64,000 bases of DNA from Deltaproteobacteria bacterium (lineage in GTDB: Bacteria > Myxococcota_A > Polyangia > GCA-2747355): positions 1 through 64,000 of the forward strand of contig JACKDQ010000011.1 of the NCBI GenBank assembly GCA_020633415.1. The letters are read 5' to 3'. The position numbers were made by a program, and so were the translations under genes. This document shows positions 8,123 through 16,663 of the stretch, piece by piece; the stretch's first letter is position 1; each line of letters opens with the position of its first letter. The notes beneath the pieces were generated by a model, which searched no databases, was not told the DNA's origin, and worked only from the letters and a program-made list of their open reading frames with translations.

Positions 8123-9289
8123 ATGATCCCCCTGAGCTACAACGTCCGCTCGCTCCAAGCGCGCAAAGTCACCAACCTGCTGACGGCCCTAGGCATCGGA
8201 CTGGTGGTCTTCGTCTTGGCGACTGCCCTGATGCTGACCGAAGGGATCAAACGCACATTCGCACTGACCGGAAGCGACAGCACGGCAATCGTCATCCGCA
8301 AGGGCAGCGACGCCGAGCTGAGCAGCTGGTTTGACAAGAAGCACCAGGCCTTGGTGATGGCCGCCGCGGGCGTGCAACAAAACGCCGACGGCAAGCCCGC
8401 TGGCGTTGGTGAAGTTGTTCTCGTCGTAATCGCCAAAAAGCAAGGGACCGAGCTGCTCTCGAACATCCGCGTGCGCGGTGTAACCGAAAACGTGCTGAGC
8501 TTCCGACCGGAGGTGCGAATCATCCAAGGCCGTCCGGCCAAGCCCGGCACCAACGAAGTGCTGATCGGTAGCCAACTCGTCGGTCGTTTCGAAGGCATGA
8601 AATTGGGCAACACCTTCGAGCTCAAGAAGAACCGCCCCGTGCGCGTCGTCGGCGTGTTCGAATCGGGCGGTTCGTCCTTTGAGTCTGAAATCTGGGCAGA
8701 TGTGGATGTCTTGCGCAGCGCCTTTGGCCGCGAGGGCGCTGTCACCGCTGTGCGGGTCAAACTAACCTCTGCTGCGGCCTTCGACGGCTTCAAGGCCGCG
8801 ATCGAGAGCGACAAACAGTTGCAGCTCGAGGCGCTTCGTGAAAGCGATTACTACGCCAAACAGTCCGAGATGACGTCGGCCTTCGTGCAAATGTTGGGCG
8901 TGAGCTTTTCGATCTTTTTCGCTCTTGGCGCGATGATCGGCGCTGCGATCACGATGCATGCCACTGTGGCGCAACGCCGTCAGGAGATCGGCACGCTGCG
9001 CGCGATCGGTTTCGGGCGGTTGAGTGTACTTGGCTCGTTCTTGGTGGAGTCGCTGTTCTTGGCGCTGGTCGGCGGTCTCTTGGGGCTGCTCGGCGCACTC
9101 GCGATGGGCCTGGTCAAGTTCTCGATGATGAACTTCAACGGCTGGAACGAGGTGGTGTTTAGCTTTGTCCCGACGGGAGCGATCCTGATCAAGGCATTAA
9201 CGTTTGGCGGCGTGATGGGGATCATCGGTGGTTTCTTTCCGGCGCTACGTGCCTCGCGGGTCGTTCCCGCCGAAGCGATTCGCCGCTAG
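8123..9289 (+). CDS. ABC transporter permease, MacB/FtsX family (second)
   Basis: A 388-residue permease with the same topology as its neighbour and the matching motif VAQRRQEIGTLRAIGFG after the second membrane helix. The ATG at 8123 follows GGAGGA (8107-8112) and begins MIPLSYNVRSLQARK, the normal start of the family; the frame is open upstream but that part overlaps the first permease. The periplasmic domain differs clearly from the first permease, supporting a heterodimeric transporter. It lies 5 nt after the preceding stop and 28 nt before the TolC-like gene. Confidence 0.92.
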   Translation: MIPLSYNVRSLQARKVTNLLTALGIGLVVFVLATALMLTEGIKRTFALTGSDSTAIVIRKGSDAELSSWFDKKHQALVMAAAGVQQNADGKPAGVGEVVLVVIAKKQGTELLSNIRVRGVTENVLSFRPEVRIIQGRPAKPGTNEVLIGSQLVGRFEGMKLGNTFELKKNRPVRVVGVFESGGSSFESEIWADVDVLRSAFGREGAVTAVRVKLTSAAAFDGFKAAIESDKQLQLEALRESDYYAKQSEMTSAFVQMLGVSFSIFFALGAMIGAAITMHATVAQRRQEIGTLRAIGFGRLSVLGSFLVESLFLALVGGLLGLLGALAMGLVKFSMMNFNGWNEVVFSFVPTGAILIKALTFGGVMGIIGGFFPALRASRVVPAEAIRR

Positions 9290-9317
9290 CGCCACGGAGG
9301 AGACGAGGAAGCAGCCG

Positions 9318-10673
9318 ATGACACGAAGCATCTTCGGAGCGTGCCTGGTATCGCTGTGCCTCGCGGGCGTCCCGGCGCGGGCCAATCCGCTGACCCTACA
9401 GCAGGCGTTCGAGCTGGCGAAGAAACACAGCCCGACGATCAAACTGATGAAGGCGCGAACAGCCGCTGCGAACGCAACACGGCGCGCCGCGTGGGCGAAG
9501 CTGTACCCGACCGCTACCGTCGTCGGCAGCTTTACTCACAATCAGCACGAAGCGACCCTCGACTACGGCGCGCTGATCCCCGCGGGCCTACCGTGCGGCA
9601 CGTCGACCTGCAACGCCGGTGAGAGCTGCGTCAACGGGACCTGCGTCGCTCAAGATGCCGTGGTGATCCAAAAGCGTAACCAATTCGGCTTCGACGCCCA
9701 GGCCAAACTCCCGCTGTTCGTCGGTCCTGCCTATCAAGAGATTGCCGCGACCCAGCGACTAGTTAGGGCGGCTACACTGCGTCACCTGCACGCCGAACGC
9801 GACTATCTGCTCGAAGTCGCGCGTCTCTACTACGAGATCCTCGGCCAGCAAGAGGCGGTCAAGGCGTACCAACAAAAAGTGCAGCTGGATTCGCGCAACG
9901 AAAAAGCAGCGCACGCCCGACACGACGTCGGGCAGGTGCTGCGCAGTGATATTTTGCGCGCTGAACTGGTCCACACGCAAAGCAAGCAGGCGCTATTCGC
10001 CGCCCGGCAGCTATTGGCCGCGCGGCGGCACGAGCTCGGTCTGTTGCTCGGCCAGCCCGGGTCGGTGAACGTGATCGCCCCCAAGCCGCCTCAAGCACCG
10101 GCGGCGCCCACGGCACAGTTGATCAGCGCGGCGATCCGCGATCGCGGCGACCTGCGCGCCGACAAGATCGCCGTCGAGGCAGCCGTTCGCCAAAAGCGAT
10201 CGGCGCTCTGGTCGCTGGCACCACAGCTTGATCTGAGTTTTCTTTACAGCTGGCGCGAGGCCGCAGGATTCAGCGGTGAGCGCGGTGCTTACCTGCTTGC
10301 ACTCAATCTGAGCTGGCAGATCTTCAACGCCAGTCGCTACGCCGAGCTAAGACTCGCCCGAGCGCAGCTCAGTCAGCGACGGGCGGAGCAGCAGCAGCGC
10401 TTACTCGCCCTGCAGCGCCAGATCGTTCGCTTGCGCGCACAGTTGCTAACCAGCGAGGAAGCGCTCAAGACCGCCGAGAAAGCAGCAAGGCTCGCGCTGA
10501 CCACCGCCGACGACATGCTTGCCCGCTACGAGGCGGGCACGGCGATTCAACTCAACGTGCTCGATGCGAGCCAACGGCGTCTCGAAGCCGATCTAGAGTT
10601 GACCCGCAGTCGATATGCCCGCGACCTGGCGCGCTTGGCCTTGACCCACGCCGTCGGGGCATTTCGGCCCTAA
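9318..10673 (+). CDS. TolC-family outer-membrane efflux channel with Cys-rich insertion
   Basis: Forms the trimeric outer-membrane channel that completes the tripartite pump. The ATG at 9318 follows ACGAGGA with a normal gap and gives a signal peptide (cleavage near residues 22-23, PARA-NP). Two internally similar helical halves are visible: LTLQQAFELAKKHSP at the N-terminus and the closing RYEAGTAIQLNVLDASQRRLE. Between the first helix and the first barrel hairpin it has an inserted segment with four cysteines (93, 98, 104 and 109; the segment ends CVNGTCV), resembling the disulphide knots of Myxococcota surface proteins and absent from standard TolC. It is last in the efflux operon. Length 451 residues, typical. 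Confidence 0.93.
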   Translation: MTRSIFGACLVSLCLAGVPARANPLTLQQAFELAKKHSPTIKLMKARTAAANATRRAAWAKLYPTATVVGSFTHNQHEATLDYGALIPAGLPCGTSTCNAGESCVNGTCVAQDAVVIQKRNQFGFDAQAKLPLFVGPAYQEIAATQRLVRAATLRHLHAERDYLLEVARLYYEILGQQEAVKAYQQKVQLDSRNEKAAHARHDVGQVLRSDILRAELVHTQSKQALFAARQLLAARRHELGLLLGQPGSVNVIAPKPPQAPAAPTAQLISAAIRDRGDLRADKIAVEAAVRQKRSALWSLAPQLDLSFLYSWREAAGFSGERGAYLLALNLSWQIFNASRYAELRLARAQLSQRRAEQQQRLLALQRQIVRLRAQLLTSEEALKTAEKAARLALTTADDMLARYEAGTAIQLNVLDASQRRLEADLELTRSRYARDLARLALTHAVGAFRP

Positions 10674-10681
10674 CCAGGCAT

Positions 10682-10708
10682 AAATCACTTTGTTTTTACA
10701 CGTGATTT
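10682..10708. repeat. Perfect 7-bp inverted repeat (AAATCAC/GTGATTT)
   Basis: AAATCAC (10682-10688) and GTGATTT (10702-10708) are perfect inverted arms around a 13-nt T-rich spacer, directly after the tolC-like stop. It could be an operator for the RRM gene or the upper part of a termination region. Confidence 0.4.
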
Positions 10709-10715
10709 CTAGAAT

Positions 10716-10737
10716 GCCCCGCGGCGGGCGGATTTTT
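10716..10737 (+). terminator. Possible rho-independent terminator of the efflux operon
   Basis: A short GC stem, CCCG/CGGG with a 3-nt loop (10718-10728), is followed after a few bases by TTTTT (10733-10737). It is 43 nt after the TolC-like stop. The stem is short, so strength is uncertain. Confidence 0.4.
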
Positions 10738-10846
10738 CCCAGCAAAAACTCTCCCATAAAATCGTATGGATTCTGGGTGGCCAGTGACGCTTTAGCTTTC
10801 TTTTTGCCGCTGAAGCTCGATAAACTGGCTGCGAATAATGACCTGT

Positions 10847-10864
10847 GTCGCTTGCATAAGCGAC
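10847..10864 (+). promoter_or_regulatory. Leader hairpin just upstream of RRM-gene ribosome site
   Basis: GTCGCTT (10847-10853), loop GCAT, and AAGCGAC (10858-10864) form a perfect 7-bp hairpin that ends 17 nt before the ATG and just before the purine-rich ribosome site. The position suits translational control, perhaps binding by the RRM protein itself. Confidence 0.45.
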
Positions 10865-10881
10865 GATCCGAGAAGAGAGCG

Positions 10882-11157
10882 ATGTCAAAGAAACTATTTG
10901 TAGGCGGTCTGGCTTGGGCAACAACTGAAGCCGGTCTTCGGGATGCGTTCGAGCGTTTTGGTGAGGTTGTTGAGGCGAAGGTTGTATTGGACCGCGACAC
11001 GGGACGTAGCCGTGGATTCGGCTTCGTCACTTTTGCTGAAGATTCGGCGGCTGATTCTGCACTCAACGAGATGAGTGGTGCGGAATTGGACGGCCGAACG
11101 ATCCGCGTCGATCAAGCGCAAAGCCGCAACGATCGCCGCGGTGGTGGTCGACACTAA
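10882..11157 (+). CDS. Single-RRM RNA-binding protein
   Basis: A 91-residue protein consisting of one RNA-recognition motif: RNP2 is LFVGGL at residues 5-10 and RNP1 is RGFGFVTF around residue 44, followed by a short basic Arg/Gly/Asn tail (RNDRRGGGRH). Such small bacterial RRM proteins bind single-stranded RNA and are often cold- or stress-induced. The ATG at 10882 starts MSKKLFVGGLAW; the frame is open further upstream but unrelated to the family. The 200-nt leader is AT-richer than its surroundings and contains two inverted repeats, which suggests post-transcriptional or autogenous control. It is transcribed alone. Confidence 0.92.
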   Translation: MSKKLFVGGLAWATTEAGLRDAFERFGEVVEAKVVLDRDTGRSRGFGFVTFAEDSAADSALNEMSGAELDGRTIRVDQAQSRNDRRGGGRH

Positions 11158-11650
11158 ACACCACATTCTGCAGTACCGATCGCTCCACTGTGGCACACGC
11201 CGCGGCGGAGCTCGTTTTGGCCTCGAACTGACGCCCTGCGGGCGCGCATTATGCTATTTTTGCGCCCACTGCAGAGCATGTCCTGAGCCAAGCGCGCCGC
11301 ACGCCAGGCCCCGGCAACGTAGCCTCGGTGTAACGGTAGTCTTTTCCTCAATGACAGCGATCGTCGACCCGGGCAGCGCTCTGGTTTCAGAGAGATCCCT
11401 GTCGGTTAGCCCGGTTTGTGGCGAGCCAACTCTACACTTTGGGACTCCCCATCCCAGACGATCCATTGCGAGCTCTTTTCGGGTCGTCGCCAAATAGTCT
11501 CTCGTTTTCAGGCTGTTAACGCTCGAGGTCAGCGGTCCCCGACATCGGCATGGATTCTGCTGTAGCGAACAAGCAACAGAAAAATGGTCTGACGAGCCGT
11601 CGTGCCGGGAATCCGACGGAAAATCACTCGTACGACCGCAAACTGATGGG
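11158..11650. other. 493-bp non-coding stretch
   Basis: No convincing gene was found between the RRM gene and the CRP-FHA regulator. A weak stem, CGCCC/GGGCG with loop TGC (11232-11244), has a T-run 12 nt later (11257-11261), too distant for a standard terminator. No tRNA-like arms were recognised. The stretch may hold the 3' UTR of the RRM gene and the promoter of the regulator. Confidence 0.5.
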
Positions 11651-12670
11651 GTGGTAAAGGTGCAGATCGAGCAACATCCATTACTGAGCAGCTGTGATTC
11701 CCGCTTGGTCGAACGCGTTGCGATGCGCAGTCGCCGATGCCAATTCGCCGCGGGCGATCGGATCGTTGCCGCTGGTACACGAGCGGACGGTGTCTTTCTG
11801 CTGGTCGCCGGCGCGGTTCAGGTGATGCACCGTGATGCCGATGGCCGCGAGGTGCTTGTCCAATTGATCAACGCACCGGGGATCATCGGTGACATTGAGC
11901 ACTTCTCCTCACTGCCCTTTGTCGATGATTTTCTCGCGCTGCGCGACGCGCAGCTGCTGGTGTTGCACCCCGAATTGTTCGAGACCTTAGTCTCCGAAGA
12001 CGAAACGGCCCGCGCCGTCTATCTGCGGCACCTGGCGGCAAGCGTCGCCGTGGCCCGCCAGGGGCAGCGCTGCGCGATCAACACCCTCGAGCAGCGCACG
12101 GCGAACCTGATGGTGAGCTATGCCGAAGTCGATGGCGGTCCGGCGCTCTCGGAGCTCAGCCATGGCCAAATCGCCCGCGCACTGGGGAGCAACCCGCGCT
12201 CGATCGCACGCGTCCTGGCGGCGCTGCAAAAGAAAGGCTGCGTCAAGCGCGATCGACAAGGACTGTGCGTCGCCGATCCAGATGAGATGCGAAAAGCCCG
12301 TGGCCCGATCAGCGGCGGGGTACGCTATCAGATCGGCATGCAGCTAACCAACATCGAGCGTCCGCGTCGACGCCGCACAGCGGAGTTGACGATCCTGGGT
12401 GGACCGCGCCCGATCGTCGGCCAAAGCATCGCCGTCGATGATGAGCTAACCATCGGTCGCCATCCCAACGCCGGCTTGGCGGTCGCCGAAGACTCGCTCT
12501 CGCCCTTGCACTGCCGGATCTATCGTGGTCCGCGCGGTGACCGCTTCTGGATTCAAGACCTCGGCAGCGGCAACGGCTGCACGGTCAACGAACGTCAGGT
12601 CAACCGAGCGCGCTTGCTCGACGGTGACACCATCGCCGTCGGCAATTTGACCATTCGCGTTACGATCTAG
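11651..12670 (+). CDS. CRP/FNR-type transcription regulator fused to an FHA domain
   Basis: Three domains are visible: a cyclic-nucleotide-binding-type effector domain (about residues 20-120, GDRIVAAGTRADGVFLLVAGAV), a CRP-type winged helix (about 165-215, LSHGQIARALGSNPRSIARVLAALQKKG), and a C-terminal forkhead-associated domain (about 245-339) with the phosphothreonine-binding marks GRHPN, LSPLHCRIY and LGSGNGCTVN. The effector domain lacks an obvious full cAMP-binding cassette and has no Fe-S cysteines, so its ligand is unknown. The FHA domain suggests the regulator is tethered or switched by Ser/Thr kinases, which are plentiful in Myxococcota. The start is GTG at 11651; a GTG at 11660 with upstream GGGGTGG is an alternative. 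Confidence 0.88.
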   Translation: MVKVQIEQHPLLSSCDSRLVERVAMRSRRCQFAAGDRIVAAGTRADGVFLLVAGAVQVMHRDADGREVLVQLINAPGIIGDIEHFSSLPFVDDFLALRDAQLLVLHPELFETLVSEDETARAVYLRHLAASVAVARQGQRCAINTLEQRTANLMVSYAEVDGGPALSELSHGQIARALGSNPRSIARVLAALQKKGCVKRDRQGLCVADPDEMRKARGPISGGVRYQIGMQLTNIERPRRRRTAELTILGGPRPIVGQSIAVDDELTIGRHPNAGLAVAEDSLSPLHCRIYRGPRGDRFWIQDLGSGNGCTVNERQVNRARLLDGDTIAVGNLTIRVTI

Positions 12671-12791
12671 CAGCTATAAAAAACCAATAGTTACGACATC
12701 CCAACAGTCAGCGCGCCGATTTCATGCGACGCAACGGTGACAGCAGGCCCCTGAGATCGTATCAACCGATCGCTCGAAGGAGGTTGCGAGC

Positions 12792-13373
12792 ATGCTGTAT
12801 CGTCTGTCCCCTGCCCTGCTGCTACTGATCGTCACAATATCCGTCGGCTGCGATAACGGCGATGGCACCGCAGAACAGAGTGCGCCGGCCGTCACGCCGG
12901 CCAGCGAGTGCAATACCTACCTAGCCTGCCTGGCTCAGGCTCAGCCGGCCGCCTACGCTGCGACTCTCGAAAGCTACCGCCCCGATGGTCCGTGTTGGAA
13001 GAGTGCCGCGGCGGGTGCGCAGTGTCGAACCGCCTGCAAGGCCGCACAGCAGCAGCTCAGCCAGGCCAACCCGCTGCTGAGTCAATGCGCTGCGGGAACG
13101 ACGTCGGTCTGCGAGCGCGCCTTTGCCCACTTCAAGAGCTGTTTCGCCCAGTGCACCAATTCGCTCTGCAACGAAATCAATGCGCAGCTGGCCAAGCTCA
13201 GCTACGCCGATACCGTCGCCGAGTGCGAACGGAAGACACCGGGGCAGTGCGGCTGTAGCGGCAAGGATAAAGAAGCCGCCACGAAACTGCTAGACTGCCG
13301 ACTCGAGGGCGCCAACTGCGTCTGCCCAGGGACCCCATTCGACGTTCCCGACGTCACCCCGCCGGCCAGTTAG
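12792..13373 (+). CDS. Cys-rich lipoprotein of unknown function
   Basis: A 193-residue lipoprotein: an N-terminal hydrophobic stretch with lipobox SVGC near residue 19, an exposed linker, then a domain with about 14 cysteines, including CNTYLACLAQAQ and two CxC-type pairs near the end (CGC and CVC). The even Cys distribution points to disulphides in the periplasm or at the cell surface. A strong ribosome site AAGGAGGTT (12777-12785) lies 6 nt before the ATG, suggesting high expression. The stop shares TTAG with the stop of the opposite-strand sensor kinase gene. No function is recognised. Confidence 0.8.
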   Translation: MLYRLSPALLLLIVTISVGCDNGDGTAEQSAPAVTPASECNTYLACLAQAQPAAYAATLESYRPDGPCWKSAAAGAQCRTACKAAQQQLSQANPLLSQCAAGTTSVCERAFAHFKSCFAQCTNSLCNEINAQLAKLSYADTVAECERKTPGQCGCSGKDKEAATKLLDCRLEGANCVCPGTPFDVPDVTPPAS

Positions 13374-16300
13374 CTCGCGCCCTCGGGTCTGCTGGCGTTC
13401 TGCCCGTCGGTCGTCGGCAGCGTAATCGTCACCGTCGTGCCCCGACCAACCTGACTGTCCAGCCGGATCTCGCCACCGTGATTGACAACGATCTTTTTGC
13501 AGATCGCCAGCCCAATGCCGGTACCCTCGTACTCGGTGTCGAGTCGCTCCAATGCGCTAAACACCCGCTCGCTATCGGCCGGGTCGACACCGATGCCCTG
13601 GTCGATGACCTGGATCATCGCCCGACCGTTGCTCACCTCGCCCTTAATCTCTAGCACCGGCGAACGATCTCGCTGGTGATATCTCAGCGCATTCTCAGCA
13701 AGGTTGCGCAGCAGCTGATGCATCTGCAACTGGTTTGCAAAAACCATCGGCAGCGGCCGCAGCTGCACCTGTGCTTCGAGGCGCTCAATTTCACCGCTCA
13801 ACTCGGTCAACACTTCGCCCGCCACCAAATTCAGATCGACTGACTGGCGAGCACTGGCCTGAGCGCCAAGCGATGTGAGGGTCAGCAGATCGGCCGCCAA
13901 AGCACGTAACCGGCTGGCAGCTGCCGTCAGCGGGGTCAAGAGATCGTTGCACGGCGACATGGCGGATTGTGAACAGCTTCCACGAATACCCTGGGCATAG
14001 TCGACGATCGCACCAAGTGCGTCGGTAAAGTCGTGAGATACGATCCGCGCCAACTGGCGATGCTCATGGTTTATACGCTCGAGCTCAGCGGTTCGCTGTT
14101 TGAGCTGGTCGCGAACGCGCGCCAATTCGGCGATGTCGAAAACCGAAACCACCGCACCATCGCGCAGCCCATTACGAGTAATAAAGGGGGTCACCCGCAG
14201 TAACATTGCACGTCCGCCAGGACCGCGTGCCTCCGACTCGTAGGCGTCACCCGTAGCGATCACTTGCTGAATCGCCGCGACCAGGTCAACGCCTTCCATC
14301 GCATGGGTGAAGTGCCCAAGCGAGCGCCCGATGTCACTCTCGACAACCGAGATTACGCGCTGAATCGGCAAGGTCATGCGGCGGATTACCAGGTCGCAAT
14401 CGACGAAGAGCGTGCCGATGTCCGCTGTTCGCAGCAGATTCCTGAAATCATCCGAGAGGTCGTTCAGCTCGACGATCTTACGCTGGTACTCCGCGTTGAC
14501 GGTGTGCAGCTCCTCATTGACCGAATGCAGCTCTTCGTTGGTCGACTGCAGCTCCTCGTTGGAGACGAGCAACTCCTGATTTGTCGACTGCAACTCCTCG
14601 TTGGCCGTGGCCAACTCCTCGACCGTCGCCTGCAAGCCTTCGCGCGACCGCTGGAGCTCCACCTCGAGTTCTCGAATGCGCTCACCCTTGACCGCTGAGT
14701 CATCATAGTTCGCAGTCGGCTGTTCGGTCGACTCAGCAACGGCACGAAAAGAGAGCAGAAAGAACGCCCCCCCATCGATAGCGTCAACGCGCACTTCAAC
14801 CAGTCCCTCGTCGTCGACCTTGACGCCAGAAAATGACGCGCTGGCTTGACCGCCACGGACCTGAGCCAACGCCGTGGCAACCGCGGGACGCAAAGGCTCG
14901 GCGGCAAGCTTGGTCACATCCGTGCTAAACGACCCCTTGGGAATACGAACGAATCGACGCACGTCGCCGAATGCGTGACGAACCGCGTTTTCTGCATCGA
15001 TCAACAGCGACGGCGGCGCGAGCTGTCCGGTGATATGTTGATATGCTTGCTCGAGTGGCGAATGCGTTAGCCGAGTTTCGCGGGCCCAACGCCGCGCGCC
15101 GATGCGAGGCACGGGCAAAGACGCTTCGCTCCGCTCGACTTTGCGACGCGGATTCGGCTCGCGGCTGCGCCCACGATCCTCGTTGAGCAGATAGATCCGT
15201 CGAGTGCCTTCGACGGCGGTCATACCGAGGCCATCGGGAAGTGCCTCTGATGATCCCATGAACAAATAGCCCCCGGGACGTAACGCGAAAGAAAACATCT
15301 CGCAGAGGTCTCGCTGCACCTCAGGCTTGAGGTAGATCAGCAGATTGCGGCAGGCGATCAGATCCATCCGCGTAAAAGGTGGGTCGTAGAGCAAGTTGTG
15401 CCGTGCAAAAATCACCAACTCCCGAATATCGCGCGCGACCTGGTAACCATCGCCGGCTGGGATGAAGTGCCTGTTGAGCCGATCGGCGGACATATCCGCA
15501 GCGATGCCCTCGGGGTAAAACCCATCTGACGCAGACTCCACTGCGCGGTGGTCCGCGTCGGTGGCGAAGATCTTCACGTCGCGGTGGCTATCGACCTCTG
15601 CAAGGCACTCGGACACGATGATCGCGAGCGAGTAGGCTTCCTCCCCGCTCGCACATCCGGCACTCCACAAGCGCAACGGCCCATCGCCACTGCTGATCAG
15701 CCGCGGGATACACTCGGTGCGTAGAACATCCCAGCTACGCGGATCGCGGAAGAAACGCGTCACACCGATCAGCAGATCGGTCGCTAGCCGTTGCTGCTCT
15801 TCTTCGGATCCCCTTAGCAGGTTGAGATAGTCGTCAACGCTGCCGGTGTTCTGCAAGGCGATTCGCCGCTCTATTCGCCGCGCCAGCGTCGTCTCGCGAT
15901 ACGACGAAAAGTCCGCGTGACCACGAGCCTTGAGCACACCGATTACCCGTGCGATCGCGTCACCACGACCCTCGACGGGAGCCTCGTGTTCAGTCGCGCT
16001 GTAGCGTCGCTTAACAAAATCCAGCAGGCGGCCGGGCAACTCCCGAGCTGGTGCAACCACATCGGCGTTAGGGCAGGCGCTGCGCGGCATGCTGCGAAAT
16101 TTTGCATCGGCCTCGGCCTGCACCATCACCAGGCCACCCGCCTCTTTGACGGCGCGAACACCGCGCGCACCGTCGGCGCCCGAACCAGAGAGCACCACCG
16201 CGACGGCACGCTCCTCGGCGTAGTTTGCTAGCGAGCGAAAGAAAGCATCGATCGGGTAGTACGGCGAACCGCCACCGTCTACGTGCTCTAGATCGATCAG

Positions 16301-16564
16301 CCCGTCAACGATGCGCAGCTGAGTGCGCGGCAAATTGAGCACGATCGTGTTGGGTTTGAGTGGCATACCCTGCTCGGCCCGCACGATCGGCATCTGCGTG
16401 TGACGCGCGAGCAACTCATCCATCAAGCTGCGATAGGTGGGCGAGAGGTGTTGAACGACAACGAACGCTAGGCCGCTATCAATCGGAAGCTCGGCGAAGA
16501 ACTGCTCGAGCGCCTCCAGCCCCCCAGCCGAAGCACCAATCCCGACAACGGCGGTATCCGCCAC
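13370..16564 (-). CDS. Hybrid CheB-CheR-PAS sensor histidine kinase
   Basis: A 1064-residue signalling protein. Domains in order: CheB methylesterase (about 1-190; Ser in GIGASAGGLEAL, His in VVQHLSP, Asp in SGSGADGARG), CheR methyltransferase (about 205-470; SAM site LWSAGCASGEEAYSLA), a Glu/Asn-rich coiled coil (TNEELQSTNQELL), PAS, then a kinase core with H-box ARIVSHDFTDALG and ATPase motifs NALRYH, DQGIGVD and GTGIGLAI. The GTG at 16564 follows AAAGGAGA with a 6-nt gap; an earlier GTG at 16585 would place that site inside the gene. Without a dedicated chemoreceptor nearby, it more likely works as a PAS-sensing two-component kinase. The stop overlaps the lipoprotein stop by 4 nt. Confidence 0.92.
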   Translation of the reverse strand: MADTAVVGIGASAGGLEALEQFFAELPIDSGLAFVVVQHLSPTYRSLMDELLARHTQMPIVRAEQGMPLKPNTIVLNLPRTQLRIVDGLIDLEHVDGGGSPYYPIDAFFRSLANYAEERAVAVVLSGSGADGARGVRAVKEAGGLVMVQAEADAKFRSMPRSACPNADVVAPARELPGRLLDFVKRRYSATEHEAPVEGRGDAIARVIGVLKARGHADFSSYRETTLARRIERRIALQNTGSVDDYLNLLRGSEEEQQRLATDLLIGVTRFFRDPRSWDVLRTECIPRLISSGDGPLRLWSAGCASGEEAYSLAIIVSECLAEVDSHRDVKIFATDADHRAVESASDGFYPEGIAADMSADRLNRHFIPAGDGYQVARDIRELVIFARHNLLYDPPFTRMDLIACRNLLIYLKPEVQRDLCEMFSFALRPGGYLFMGSSEALPDGLGMTAVEGTRRIYLLNEDRGRSREPNPRRKVERSEASLPVPRIGARRWARETRLTHSPLEQAYQHITGQLAPPSLLIDAENAVRHAFGDVRRFVRIPKGSFSTDVTKLAAEPLRPAVATALAQVRGGQASASFSGVKVDDEGLVEVRVDAIDGGAFFLLSFRAVAESTEQPTANYDDSAVKGERIRELEVELQRSREGLQATVEELATANEELQSTNQELLVSNEELQSTNEELHSVNEELHTVNAEYQRKIVELNDLSDDFRNLLRTADIGTLFVDCDLVIRRMTLPIQRVISVVESDIGRSLGHFTHAMEGVDLVAAIQQVIATGDAYESEARGPGGRAMLLRVTPFITRNGLRDGAVVSVFDIAELARVRDQLKQRTAELERINHEHRQLARIVSHDFTDALGAIVDYAQGIRGSCSQSAMSPCNDLLTPLTAAASRLRALAADLLTLTSLGAQASARQSVDLNLVAGEVLTELSGEIERLEAQVQLRPLPMVFANQLQMHQLLRNLAENALRYHQRDRSPVLEIKGEVSNGRAMIQVIDQGIGVDPADSERVFSALERLDTEYEGTGIGLAICKKIVVNHGGEIRLDSQVGRGTTVTITLPTTDGQNASRPEGAS

Positions 16565-16663
16565 AACTCTCTCCTTTTGCTGCACCTAACAAGCGAGCGT
16601 TCGAGGGCCTGGTTGAGCGATGCAGTCCATCTGACTTGCTCAACAGCCTTCGAGCCGAGGAGA

